Of a DNA stretch of 8,495 nucleotides, positions 1 through 6,767 are shown one piece after another; within the stretch, counting starts at the first letter, position 1, and the number at the start of each line of letters is the position of its first letter. The notes under the pieces were generated by a model. The model searched no databases, was not told the DNA's origin, and was given only the letters and a program-made list of their open reading frames with translations. Position numbers and translations under genes: made by a program. The DNA is from Candidatus Sulfotelmatobacter sp. GTDB taxonomy: Bacteria; Acidobacteriota; Terriglobia; Terriglobales; Acidobacteriaceae. The stretch lies in contig JASHTD010000528.1 in NCBI GenBank assembly GCA_030040725.1, forward strand, positions 1 through 8,495, read 5' to 3'.

Positions 1-2405
1 TCAAATTCCTGCCCGATGAAGCAGCTCGCGATCAAGGTTTGCTGGAACGGTTCAAGAACGAAGTGCGCATTGCCCGCCGCGTATCGCACCCCAACGTTTG
101 TCGCGTCTATGACGTGGGAGAAGTCGAAGGTCACACATTCTTCACCATGGAATACGTCGACGGTGAAGACCTGGCGTCTTTGTTGCGGCGTATAGGACGC
201 CTCCCCGAAGACAAAGCGCTGGATATCAGCCGCCAGCTCTGCGCCGGCCTGACTGCCGCTCACACCAAAGGCGTGCTGCACCGCGACCTGAAGCCCGCGA
301 ACATCATGCTTGATGGGCGCGGGCAGGTAGTGATCACCGATTTCGGCCTGGCCGGAGTTGCCGAGCAAATTCAAGGGGCCGAAGTGCGCAGCGGCACTCC
401 CGCCTACATGGCGCCCGAGCAACTCGCAGGAATGGAAGTCAGCACGCGCAGCGATATTTATTCATTAGGTCTGGTGCTCTATGAGGTCTTTACCGGAAAG
501 CGAGCCTTTGCCCAGAAACCTTCTGATAAGCTGGGTGCCCGCGACCAGACCACGCCGAGCCGGCCATCGTCGGTGGTCAAAGATCTTAACCCAGTCATTG
601 AGCGCGTCATTCTGCGTTGCCTCGAAACCGAGCCTTCAGCGCGGCCAGCCACGGTTTTGAGCGTGGCCGCGGCACTGCCGGGAGGGGATCCACTGGCCGC
701 AGCGCTGGCAGCCGGCGAAACTCCTTCGCCGCAAATGGTAGCTGCGGCCGGCGAAACAGTGGGGCTCCGATCGCGCGTGGCTGTCGCCTGTCTTACAACT
801 CTGTTCCTGGCCCTTGGCCTGGTCGTCTTCCTCAATATTCGTTACGGCGGCTTAGCGAAGATGCCGCTGGAGCTCGCACCTGAGGTGCTCGCACAAAAGG
901 CCCGCGAGACGATCGTGCGGATGGGATACCCGGAGCGCGCGCTCGACAGTGCATACGCTCTGCAATACGACAACGACTTGCAGGAGCACATCGAAAAAAA
1001 CGACAAGCCGCATCCGAATTGGCCAGCGGTGCTCGCCGGAAGGCCTTCCCTGCTTCGATTCTGGTACCGGCAGAGTCCCGATGATCTCGTAGCAGACGGT
1101 TTTCGTGATCAGTTTCTGAGTCCGGGAATGGTATCGTCTACCGATCCTCCGCCAATTCTTTCTGGAATGATCGAAGCAGAACTCGATCCACAGGGCCATC
1201 TGGTTTATTTCGAAGCGATTCCTCCTCAGAAAGACAACAGCGCAGCGCAGTCATCGGGATTCGACTGGAACCTGCTTTTCACTGCCGCTGGACTCGACCC
1301 CTCGCAATTTCAAAAGACCGAGCCTCAGTGGAATTCCCTCGCTGCTGCCGACACTCGTGCCGCCTGGACTGGAACCTGGCCGGGATCGAATCGTCCGCTG
1401 CGCGTGGAAGCGGCCGCCTACCATGGCAAACCGGTTTTCTTTTCGCTGATCGGAGACTGGACCAAGCCAGACCGTATGAAGAATCCCGAAGATTCCCTTG
1501 GGAAAAAACTCGGTCGGGCGATTTCGGTATTCCTGTTGTTGTCGGGGTTGTTCGCGGCGATTTATGTCGCCCGCAAAAACTACCGGCAGGGACGCGGCGA
1601 TCGCGACGGCGCGCTCCGCCTGGCTGCGATCATATTCGCCCTGCAAATGCTCCTGTGGCTCTGTCGAGCGCACTTCGTCATGGGCCTCGCGACAATCGGC
1701 TTGCTTATTATTGCCGCTAGCACCTCGCTGTTTTATGCGGGCGTTACTTGGATGTTGTACTTGGCCCTTGAGCCGTGGGTGCGCCGCCGCTGGCCGCAGG
1801 CAATGATTTCCTGGAGCCGTGCATTGTCAGGGCAATTTCGCGATCCGCTCGTTGGCCGTGATCTTTTGTTCGGCGTGATGCTGGGAGTGGTCTGGATTCT
1901 GATCTTCCAGATTGGAGCGATACGCATGACGCTCCTCGGAGCCGCGCCCGTGCTTGACTCGACGGAATACTTGGCTGGCGGGCGCGAGGCGCTGGGTGCG
2001 TGGTTGACGCGGATTCCGCAAGCCATCATTTTCACTCTCCTATTCTTCTTTTTGCTGCTCGGGCTGAAAATGCTGTTGCGCAAGGATTGGCTGGCTGCCA
2101 TCGCGTTCGTCGCGGTTTATGCGCTGCCGCTGGGGCTGAGCTCTTCGTATCCATCGGTTGAGTTGCCGATGCAGATTCTGATCTATTCCGTGGCTGTGCT
2201 GATTGTTTTCCGCTTCGGCCTTGTGCCTTTGGCCTGTGCAATCTTCACCGTCGATATGTTGGCGAATGTTCCTTTCTCGGCCGATCTTTCGGCGTGGTAC
2301 ATGCCGACTTCGATACTGGCCCTCGTCAGCATCGTCGCCTTGGCAGCCTGGGGCTTCTATCACTCCCTCGGTGGAGAGCCGCTCTGGCGCCCAGAACTCG
2401 AATGA
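1..2405 (+). CDS. Ser/Thr protein kinase with external domain and polytopic C-terminal membrane domain (5' partial)
   Basis: This is a Hanks-type Ser/Thr kinase that probably phosphorylates cytoplasmic proteins in response to an envelope or membrane signal. The reading frame is open from base 3 and begins with KFLPDEAARD, typical of the strand carrying the ATP-binding lysine, so the glycine-rich loop and true start lie upstream; the TTG at 39 is not the start. Visible motifs are the catalytic loop HRDLKPAN (nt 279-302), DFG (339-347), APE (411-419) and SDIYSLG (subdomain IX). The kinase domain ends near nt 680. A membrane segment follows (nt about 777-836), then about 220 residues probably outside the membrane (nt about 846-1508) with no domain I recognise, then about eight hydrophobic segments between nt 1515 and 2360. 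Typical PASTA kinases have one membrane segment and a repeat sensor, so this architecture differs. The kinase call is firm; the signal and substrates are unknown. Confidence 0.93.
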   Translation, partial: KFLPDEAARDQGLLERFKNEVRIARRVSHPNVCRVYDVGEVEGHTFFTMEYVDGEDLASLLRRIGRLPEDKALDISRQLCAGLTAAHTKGVLHRDLKPANIMLDGRGQVVITDFGLAGVAEQIQGAEVRSGTPAYMAPEQLAGMEVSTRSDIYSLGLVLYEVFTGKRAFAQKPSDKLGARDQTTPSRPSSVVKDLNPVIERVILRCLETEPSARPATVLSVAAALPGGDPLAAALAAGETPSPQMVAAAGETVGLRSRVAVACLTTLFLALGLVVFLNIRYGGLAKMPLELAPEVLAQKARETIVRMGYPERALDSAYALQYDNDLQEHIEKNDKPHPNWPAVLAGRPSLLRFWYRQSPDDLVADGFRDQFLSPGMVSSTDPPPILSGMIEAELDPQGHLVYFEAIPPQKDNSAAQSSGFDWNLLFTAAGLDPSQFQKTEPQWNSLAAADTRAAWTGTWPGSNRPLRVEAAAYHGKPVFFSLIGDWTKPDRMKNPEDSLGKKLGRAISVFLLLSGLFAAIYVARKNYRQGRGDRDGALRLAAIIFALQMLLWLCRAHFVMGLATIGLLIIAASTSLFYAGVTWMLYLALEPWVRRRWPQAMISWSRALSGQFRDPLVGRDLLFGVMLGVVWILIFQIGAIRMTLLGAAPVLDSTEYLAGGREALGAWLTRIPQAIIFTLLFFFLLLGLKMLLRKDWLAAIAFVAVYALPLGLSSSYPSVELPMQILIYSVAVLIVFRFGLVPLACAIFTVDMLANVPFSADLSAWYMPTSILALVSIVALAAWGFYHSLGGEPLWRPELE

Positions 2406-2629
2406 ACTTTGGCATCGAATCAGGCTTCTGACAGGGCTTTCGCCGCCATCGATCCTTACAACCGGCTGCATTTCTTGCGCAAGTATTTGCGCATTGAGCG
2501 GGGAAACCTGCGTCTCGACCGCTTGGAAACACAATGAGATTGGCCCAGCGGAGCGCGAAAGCGCTGCTCGGATGAGTGGCACGAGACCTGCTCCCGGAGC
2601 AATCAAGGTAAGGCTTCCAGGAGGCGGTA
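2406..2629. other. Gap between kinase gene and small exported protein gene
   Basis: This 224-bp stretch holds no convincing gene. It contains a perfect 10-bp palindrome, cttgcgcaag (2474-2483), overlapping a 7-bp inverted repeat with a 4-nt spacer (2476-2482 and 2487-2493). It also has a 5-bp stem closed by a GAAA loop (2552-2565), the shape of a stable GNRA hairpin. A promoter or structured leader for the next gene could sit here, but I see no clear -35/-10 pair and no riboswitch consensus that I recognise. Confidence 0.4.
2619..2624 (+). promoter_or_regulatory. Shine-Dalgarno site AGGAGG for the small exported protein
   Basis: A perfect AGGAGG lies five bases before the ATG at 2630. It fixes the start of the exported protein and supports it as a real, translated gene. 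Confidence 0.85.
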
Positions 2630-3184
2630 ATGCGCATTCTCACCGTATTTTCTTCCCTTCTTCTGTTGTCGGCACTGGGCTTTGCCCAGGGCGAGCGCGG
2701 TGTTCCAGGCTATTGTCCATACGGATGCGGGCCGTACGTGCCGATGATCACCACCCCGAACCTGTCGTTCACGACCTATTCGCCGAACCCTGTGGGCGCG
2801 ACCAATGCGACCGGTGGCCTGATCGCCGGCGCGACGAACGGGACTCTCTCCGAGATCAACGGCAATACCAGCTCGGTTTATACCGTTCCGGTCTGGTATT
2901 CCGGCGGCGGCATGCCGCTGGTTGAGCCCGCAACGAACTCGGCGGTTGGTGGAATGAGAATGAATGCCGCGCGCCGGGAATACCGGGAGCACATGGAGCG
3001 CGAAGAAGGCGAGCGCGAAGCGGCCACCCGGTCGTGGGTCTATTTCGCCTCGGGCGCGGCCTCACCGGGATCGGTGGCTACGGCGCATCCGGCAAAGAAA
3101 TCCTATACGAACTCGGACGTGCTACAGCAGAACGACAAGAACGGTTACGTCCACTACGACAGCAAGACCGAAAAGATTCAGTAA
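2630..3184 (+). CDS. Small exported protein of unknown function
   Basis: I do not recognise a family for this 184-residue protein. Residues 1-19 form a clear signal peptide (MRIL followed by a long hydrophobic run) with a likely signal peptidase I cut after GFA-19. The mature part starts with a glycine/proline-rich stretch holding a close cysteine pair, CPYGC (29-33), which could form a disulfide outside the cytoplasm. Residues 55-75 are rich in Gly, Ala, Thr and Asn with an imperfect repeat (GATNATGG, GATNGT). A highly charged Arg/Glu stretch (about 112-132) looks helical, and the C-terminal part is polar. The perfect AGGAGG upstream fixes the start. It lies 224 bp after the kinase gene on the same strand, too far to assume an operon. 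The protein is probably periplasmic or cell-surface; its role is unknown. Confidence 0.8.
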   Translation: MRILTVFSSLLLLSALGFAQGERGVPGYCPYGCGPYVPMITTPNLSFTTYSPNPVGATNATGGLIAGATNGTLSEINGNTSSVYTVPVWYSGGGMPLVEPATNSAVGGMRMNAARREYREHMEREEGEREAATRSWVYFASGAASPGSVATAHPAKKSYTNSDVLQQNDKNGYVHYDSKTEKIQ

Positions 3185-3199
3185 CGCGAGTGTTCGCGT
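3184..3199. terminator. Short hairpin at the stop codon of the small exported protein
   Basis: A 6-bp perfect stem (acgcga at 3184-3189, tcgcgt at 3194-3199) with a 4-nt loop starts at the last base of the TAA stop. It is followed by only a few scattered T residues, so it is at best a weak intrinsic terminator. It may act together with the larger hairpin just downstream. Confidence 0.3.
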
Positions 3200-3207
3200 A
3201 GTTGTCT

Positions 3208-3252
3208 GTGGATCCCACCCTTCGAAAACCTGCGGAGGGTGGGGGCATCCAC
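3208..3252. repeat. Strong palindromic element between convergent genes
   Basis: The arms pair as 6 bp (3208-3213 with 3247-3252) and 8 bp (3214-3221 with 3236-3243), separated on the right arm by a 3-nt bulge (ggc, 3244-3246). Three further pairs including one G-T (3222-3224 with 3233-3235) close an 8-nt loop. The element lies between two genes that converge (ends at 3184 and 3320), so it could block transcription from both sides, but it has no T-tract. It shares outer features with the hairpin at 6385-6431: GAT before a CCCAC left arm, and a right arm ending in GTGGGG plus CA(C/T)CC. I read it as a diverged copy of the same repeat family. Confidence 0.6.
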
Positions 3253-3319
3253 CGCGAGCGATTCCCTTCCATCGTCCGAGCGGCCTGGCAACGTCGATAA
3301 CACGTTCACTTCGTGGCGC

Positions 3320-5494
3320 TCACCTTGAAGTGGCGTTGTCCACCAAGCCACGATCTTTCAACATGGGCGCGATACTGGGTTCCGCTCCCCGCCAGGCTTT
3401 GTACATTTTCGGCAAGTCTTCGGTATTGCCCCTGGACAACACCATTTGCCGAAAGCGGTCTCCATTGGCCCGGGTCAAGCCGCCATGATCTTCGAACCAT
3501 TGAAACGCGTCGTCGTCGAGCATCTCGCTCCATAGATAAGCGTAGTAGCCAGCAGCGTAGCCGTTGGCCCAGATGTGGAGGAAATAACTGGAACGGTAAC
3601 GCGGCGGCACGTAACTGATGGAGAGATGCGTTTTCTGCAAAGCCTCGGTCTCAAACGTATCCGCATTTTGCAGCCGGGCGCTGGCCGGCAGCGTGTGCCA
3701 CTGCATGTCGAGTTCGGCGGCGGCCAGAATTTCGGTGAGGGCGTAACCCTGATTGAACGTTTTCGCCTTTCTGATTTTGGCCGCCAACTCGGCCGGCATG
3801 GGTTTGCCGCTTTTGTAATGTTTAGCGAAGTGTTCGAAGACGGCAGGATAGCTGGCCCAGTGCTCATTGAACTGCGAGGGAAATTCAACAAAATCGCGCG
3901 GCACGGACGGGCCCGAAAGCGTGGGATATTCCGTATTGGCGAAAATGCCGTGCAGAGCGTGGCCGAATTCGTGGAACATGGTGGTGACGTCGTCGAAGCT
4001 GAGGAGCGCGGCTTCGCCGGGCGCGGGTTTGGCGAAGTTGGCCACGTTATAGATCACGGGGAGTGTGCTCAACAGCTTGGACTGATTTACAAACTCGTTC
4101 ATCCAGGCCCCACCGTTTTTGTTGTCGCGCTTGAAATAATCGCAATAGAAAAGCGCCAGCGGCTGGCCATCGGAATCAGAAACTTCAAAAACTCGCACGT
4201 CCGGGTTGTAGACGGGTATGTCTTTTCGCTCCTTGAAGGTCAATCCGTAGAGCTGATTAGCGGCATAAAAAACGCCGTTCTCAAGCACATTGTTGAGTTC
4301 GAAATAGGGTTTGATTTCGGATTCATTGAGGTCATATTTCGCTTTGCGGACCTGTTCCGAGTAGAAGTTCCAGTCCCATGGTTGGAGTTTGAAGCCGCCG
4401 TTCTGGGAGTCGATCAGCGCCTGAATGTCGGCAGCCTCGAGGGCGGCGCGGGAGGTCGCGCCGGGAACCAGAGCATCCATGAACTTGATCGCAGTTTCCG
4501 GCGTCTTGGCCATCTGATCCTCTAGTATCCAGGCGGCATACGTCGGATAGCCGAGCAATTTGGCGTTCTGGGCTCGAATCTGCGCAAGCCGAACGATGGT
4601 GCTGCGGGTGTCGTTGGCGTCGCCGCGCTGGGCGCGGTTCAACGAATTTTCGAAAATCGTCTGCCGGGTTGCGCGCTGCGTCAACTCGGAGAGAGTGGGT
4701 TGCTGCGTGGTATTTTGCAGCGGGATTACATAACCTTCCACTTTGCGGTCCTTCGCGACTTCGGCCGCACCAGCAAGTTGCGCATCCGTCAGACCGGCGA
4801 GCGAGGCTTTATCCTGCGTTACATACGCACCTGCTTTGGCGGCTGCCAATAATTTGGTGGTGAATGCGTTGGACAGCGTTGAGTCTTCCTCATTGAGTTT
4901 TCTGACCGCGGCCTTGTCGGCCTCGCTGAGGTTCGCGCCTGCGTGCACGAACTTTTTGTAATCGATATCGAGCAAGCGCATGGACTCCGGGTCCAGATGA
5001 AGCGAGTCCCGCTCCCCGTAAAGCTTCGCGACGCGCTGGAAAAGCTTGGAGTTGAGAAAGATGTCGTCCTGCAGCGCGGCCACGCGCGGAGCCTCGTAGT
5101 CCTGGACCTTCTGCAACTCCGGATCGAGGTTGGCAGCTGTCACTCCGTTGAAGACCTGCCAGACGCGGGTGAACAATTGGCCCGACTTCTCCATGGCCAC
5201 AATCGTGTTCTCGAAGGTTGGCGGCTCCGCGTTGTCGGCGATGGCCTGAATCTCTTTGCGCTGTTCCGCCATGCCCGCGTCAATGGCCGGTTGATAGTCG
5301 CCGTCCTTGATCTTGTCAAAAGGAGGCGCCTGAAACGGTAGCGTGCTTGCTGCGTAGAACGGATTGCTAGGGCCGAAACCAGGCCCCGCAGTCTGGGCCG
5401 CAAGAGCGCAAGCGCCCAGCAGGAGTGCCGCAGTGAGGGGAAAGATTGTTAAATACCCGGAGTTTTTCCGTATGTGTTGTAGAGGTGCGCTCAT
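3320..5494 (-). CDS. dcp: Exported peptidyl-dipeptidase, peptidase family M3 (Dcp type)
   Basis: This zinc metallopeptidase of family M3 probably removes dipeptides from the C-termini of peptides. The protein is 724 residues from the chosen ATG (5494). The zinc motif HEFGH is at residues 508-512 (nt 3973-3959), and the third ligand is probably Glu537 in FVEFPSQ, 29 residues after the first histidine, the spacing of thimet oligopeptidase. The C-terminal PPRYRSSYFLHIW and GYAAGYYAYLW segments match the substrate-binding region of Dcp. The frame is open to 5575, but the later ATG puts a proper signal peptide at the N-terminus: HIRK, a hydrophobic run, then ACALA-AQ, so signal peptidase I cutting is likely. 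LLGAC also resembles a lipobox, so a lipoprotein is possible. The Shine-Dalgarno region is weak (GGGGAAAA, about 13 nt upstream). Classical E. coli Dcp is somewhat shorter (about 680 residues) and has no such leader. It stands alone, convergent with the upstream plus-strand gene. Confidence 0.93.
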   Translation of the reverse strand: MSAPLQHIRKNSGYLTIFPLTAALLLGACALAAQTAGPGFGPSNPFYAASTLPFQAPPFDKIKDGDYQPAIDAGMAEQRKEIQAIADNAEPPTFENTIVAMEKSGQLFTRVWQVFNGVTAANLDPELQKVQDYEAPRVAALQDDIFLNSKLFQRVAKLYGERDSLHLDPESMRLLDIDYKKFVHAGANLSEADKAAVRKLNEEDSTLSNAFTTKLLAAAKAGAYVTQDKASLAGLTDAQLAGAAEVAKDRKVEGYVIPLQNTTQQPTLSELTQRATRQTIFENSLNRAQRGDANDTRSTIVRLAQIRAQNAKLLGYPTYAAWILEDQMAKTPETAIKFMDALVPGATSRAALEAADIQALIDSQNGGFKLQPWDWNFYSEQVRKAKYDLNESEIKPYFELNNVLENGVFYAANQLYGLTFKERKDIPVYNPDVRVFEVSDSDGQPLALFYCDYFKRDNKNGGAWMNEFVNQSKLLSTLPVIYNVANFAKPAPGEAALLSFDDVTTMFHEFGHALHGIFANTEYPTLSGPSVPRDFVEFPSQFNEHWASYPAVFEHFAKHYKSGKPMPAELAAKIRKAKTFNQGYALTEILAAAELDMQWHTLPASARLQNADTFETEALQKTHLSISYVPPRYRSSYFLHIWANGYAAGYYAYLWSEMLDDDAFQWFEDHGGLTRANGDRFRQMVLSRGNTEDLPKMYKAWRGAEPSIAPMLKDRGLVDNATSR

Positions 5495-5808
5495 AGGATC
5501 TGGTTTTTCCCCGATGTTCTGAAATTGTGCGCAAGCCGAGGCTCGCGTATCGCATCCGAACGCTAAGAAAAGCATGACCGAATGATTCTATCTTGAACGA
5601 GCACGATGAGTGCGCAGTCCGAGGTCGAACGCGGCTTCGGGCGCGAGAACGCCCGTCACCTCATTCCAGATGGGCCTTCTGTTCTTGCGAGGTAAGCGCT
5701 GATCTGGTCTTCCGGGATGCCGCATCCTATCGAGGAAGGCGCGGCGGGAGAGGATCGCCTCAAGCAGAACTTGTAGAATGCGGATCAAGAAACGGAGGGC
5801 CCCTACCG
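5495..5808. other. Divergent gap between the M3 peptidase and DUF1330 genes
   Basis: These 314 bp must carry the promoters of two divergent genes. The short frames here (5593-5808 plus, 5588-5788 minus) are Arg/Ser/Pro-rich or use a TTG start without a ribosome site, so I do not call genes. A TAGAAT hexamer at 5774-5779 could be the -10 box of the DUF1330 gene, but the -35 position has no good match. I see nothing else that can be supported. Confidence 0.45.
5794..5799 (+). promoter_or_regulatory. Shine-Dalgarno site GGAGGG for the DUF1330-like gene
   Basis: GGAGGG lies nine bases before the ATG at 5809. It decides the start in favour of 5809 over in-frame codons as far upstream as 5593, because family-like sequence begins only at MSAYLIF. 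Confidence 0.75.
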
Positions 5809-6096
5809 ATGAGTGCTTATTTGATTTTTACCCGCGAAAAGACTCTTGATCGCAAGGAACTTGAAATCTACTGGAACACGATCAAACCTACCTTCGAGGG
5901 CTACACGGTCAAGATTCTTGCGAACTACGGCAAGCACATCGACCTGGAAGGACAGGCAACGGAAGGGACGGTGATAGCCGAATTTGCGAGCATGGAAGCA
6001 GCGAAGGCCTGGTACGACAGCCCTGCCTACCGCACGGTACGGGAACATCGATTCAAAGGGGCGATCTATCGCGGCATGCTGGTACAGGGTGTCTAA
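5809..6096 (+). CDS. DUF1330-like small protein (dimeric alpha/beta-barrel type)
   Basis: This is a 95-residue cytoplasmic protein without a signal peptide or membrane segment. Its pattern is that of DUF1330: an N-terminal strand (MSAYLIFTRE), a helix with a Tyr-Trp pair (residues 21-22), ANYGKHIDLEGQ (38-49), the strand EGTVIAEFAS (52-61), then the family hallmark helix EAAKAWYDSPAY (63-74) and a final strand near GAIYRGMLV. Proteins of this family form small ferredoxin-like folds that usually pair as dimers. No reaction is established for most of them, so none is assigned. The full family length is present. The frame extends upstream to 5593, but that part is Arg-rich and unlike the family, and a good ribosome site precedes 5809. 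The gene stands alone, divergent from the peptidase and followed directly by palindromic repeats. Confidence 0.85.
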   Translation: MSAYLIFTREKTLDRKELEIYWNTIKPTFEGYTVKILANYGKHIDLEGQATEGTVIAEFASMEAAKAWYDSPAYRTVREHRFKGAIYRGMLVQGV

Positions 6097-6224
6097 GCTC
6101 GCGGGTCGGCTTTTCGAAAGGGCGCCCGGCCAATCCTCTGTCATCCTGAGCGGAGTTGGTGGTCGCGAAGCGAGCCCCGACGGAGTCGAAGGTTCCCCTT
6201 GCACGCTGGGACTGACGATGACGT

Positions 6225-6244
6225 CTCGGGGAGTTCTCCCCGAG
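6225..6244. repeat. 9-bp perfect palindrome inside the repeat pair
   Basis: ctcggggag (6225-6233) and ctccccgag (6236-6244) are perfect reverse complements with only two bases between. In RNA the innermost pairs would open to make a small loop. It lies between the two inverted arms of the larger element, and there is no T-tract. Confidence 0.6.
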
Positions 6245-6315
6245 CGTAGGCGCGGCGATGGAAACTCCTCTCGAGGTTCGAGGTACTGCACCGGGCAGGG
6301 ATCCTTCGACTGCGC

Positions 6316-6341
6316 GCCTGCTTCGCATTCGCGAAGCAGGC
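6316..6341. repeat. 11-bp perfect hairpin inside the right repeat copy
   Basis: gcctgcttcgc (6316-6326) pairs perfectly with 6331-6341 around a 4-nt loop (attc). It sits between the tcgac and tcaggatgaca portions of the right-hand copy. The left-hand copy has different sequence at this spot (gcgaagcgag near 6165-6174), so the centre of the element is variable. Confidence 0.65.
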
Positions 6342-6368
6342 ACTTCGCTCAGGATGACAGGCTGGCGT

Positions 6369-6716
6369 TTAACTCGCCCAGATTCCCACTTCTCGCAAAG
6401 GAAGCGAGAAGTGGGGCACCCGGGGGTGCCCAGGGCGCTTTTTCAGAGCATGCGCTATGCCCGCCTCAGTCCTCTGAGTGTCCGTCATTGTGATGTTCTT
6501 CCAAGGAATTGGCGGGTTGTTCCTCAACGCCAGCCCAAGCGCGACAGTGGTCTCGCCTTCTTTGCATTCCTCTGCGATGAAGGCTACGTTGCGCGCCGCG
6601 ATCTCGGCCCTCAGAAGGCGTTCGAGTTGATCTTTTTGGAGCCTCAGATTCTGAGGGTCTTCGGGACGCCTCGCCAGCTGTAGAGCGTGGTCGATTGCAA
6701 CGATTAGATATTCCAT
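6369..6716 (-). CDS. Hypothetical protein, probably truncated by a palindromic repeat
   Basis: The 115-residue frame begins at an ATG (6716) and I do not recognise a named family. Residues 1-95 look like real soluble protein: an N-terminal helix (MEYLIVAIDHALQLA), a Leu/Arg/Glu-rich helix (about 26-45), FIAEECKEGETTVALGLALR (46-65), then NPPIPWKNITMTDTQR (67-82). From residue 96 to the end (GHPRVPHFSLPLREVGIWAS) the codons lie in or just past the palindromic element at 6385-6431, which therefore supplies the C-terminus and leads into the stop. The original protein was probably longer, so this may be a pseudogene or a shortened but working gene. The Shine-Dalgarno match is weak (CGGAA). An in-frame GTG at 6782 would overlap the dnaK promoter and is less likely. 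The gene is divergent from dnaK. I infer coding from composition only. Confidence 0.5.
   Translation of the reverse strand: MEYLIVAIDHALQLARRPEDPQNLRLQKDQLERLLRAEIAARNVAFIAEECKEGETTVALGLALRNNPPIPWKNITMTDTQRTEAGIAHALKKRPGHPRVPHFSLPLREVGIWAS
6385..6431. repeat. Double palindrome element within the 3' end of the minus-strand gene
   Basis: cccacttctcgc (6385-6396) pairs perfectly over 12 bp with 6404-6415 around a 7-nt loop. A second palindrome follows and overlaps it: gggcaccc (6414-6421) with gggtgccc (6424-6431). Read on the minus strand it encodes GHPRVPHFS...REVG in frame with the gene above. It resembles dispersed intergenic repeats I recall from acidobacteria, and shares its outer CCCAC/GTGGGG features with 3208-3252. 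Confidence 0.7.
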
Positions 6717-6767
6717 AGTTCCGCAATAGAACTTCGCAACGCTATCTAACGTCAAAGCATCTAAACC

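Larger units (their letters stand above)
6139..6359. repeat. Inverted pair of dispersed palindromic repeats (REPIN/MITE-like)
   Basis: The ends form a perfect 14-bp inverted repeat: tgtcatcctgagcg at 6139-6152 and its reverse complement at 6346-6359. Further in, 6185-6197 (gtcgaaggttccc) pairs with 6298-6310 with one mismatch. The two halves therefore look like two copies of one element facing each other, about 220 bp overall, with further hairpins inside. The tcatcctgagcg...tcgaaggatc pattern resembles a repeat I recall as scattered in acidobacterial and some other genomes; copy number cannot be judged here. No transposase is present, so it would be non-autonomous. It fills the gap between the DUF1330 gene and the next gene. 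Confidence 0.7.

Noticed and set aside
39..2405. Taking the TTG at 39 as the kinase start.
   Set aside because: The frame is open to base 3 and reads KFLPDEAARD, a typical kinase subdomain II sequence, so the gene continues upstream of the window.
3575..4525. A 316-codon open frame on the plus strand inside the M3 peptidase gene.
   Set aside because: It is a shadow of the peptidase, whose zinc motif and family segments are unambiguous on the other strand.
5495..5575. An N-terminal extension of the M3 peptidase to the first ATG at 5575.
   Set aside because: It would bury the signal peptide behind 27 residues; the ATG at 5494 gives a normal exported N-terminus.
5588..5788. A 66-codon minus-strand frame in the divergent gap.
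   Set aside because: It needs a TTG start without a ribosome site, overlaps the expected promoter region, and has no family that I can recognise.
5593..5808. An upstream extension of the DUF1330 frame by 72 codons.
   Set aside because: The extension is Arg/Ser-rich and unlike the family; GGAGGG at 5794-5799 supports the start at 5809.
6139..6431. A CRISPR array or an insertion sequence in the repeat cluster.
   Set aside because: The repeats are inverted and unevenly spaced, with no regular spacers, and there is no transposase frame or target-site duplication that I can see.
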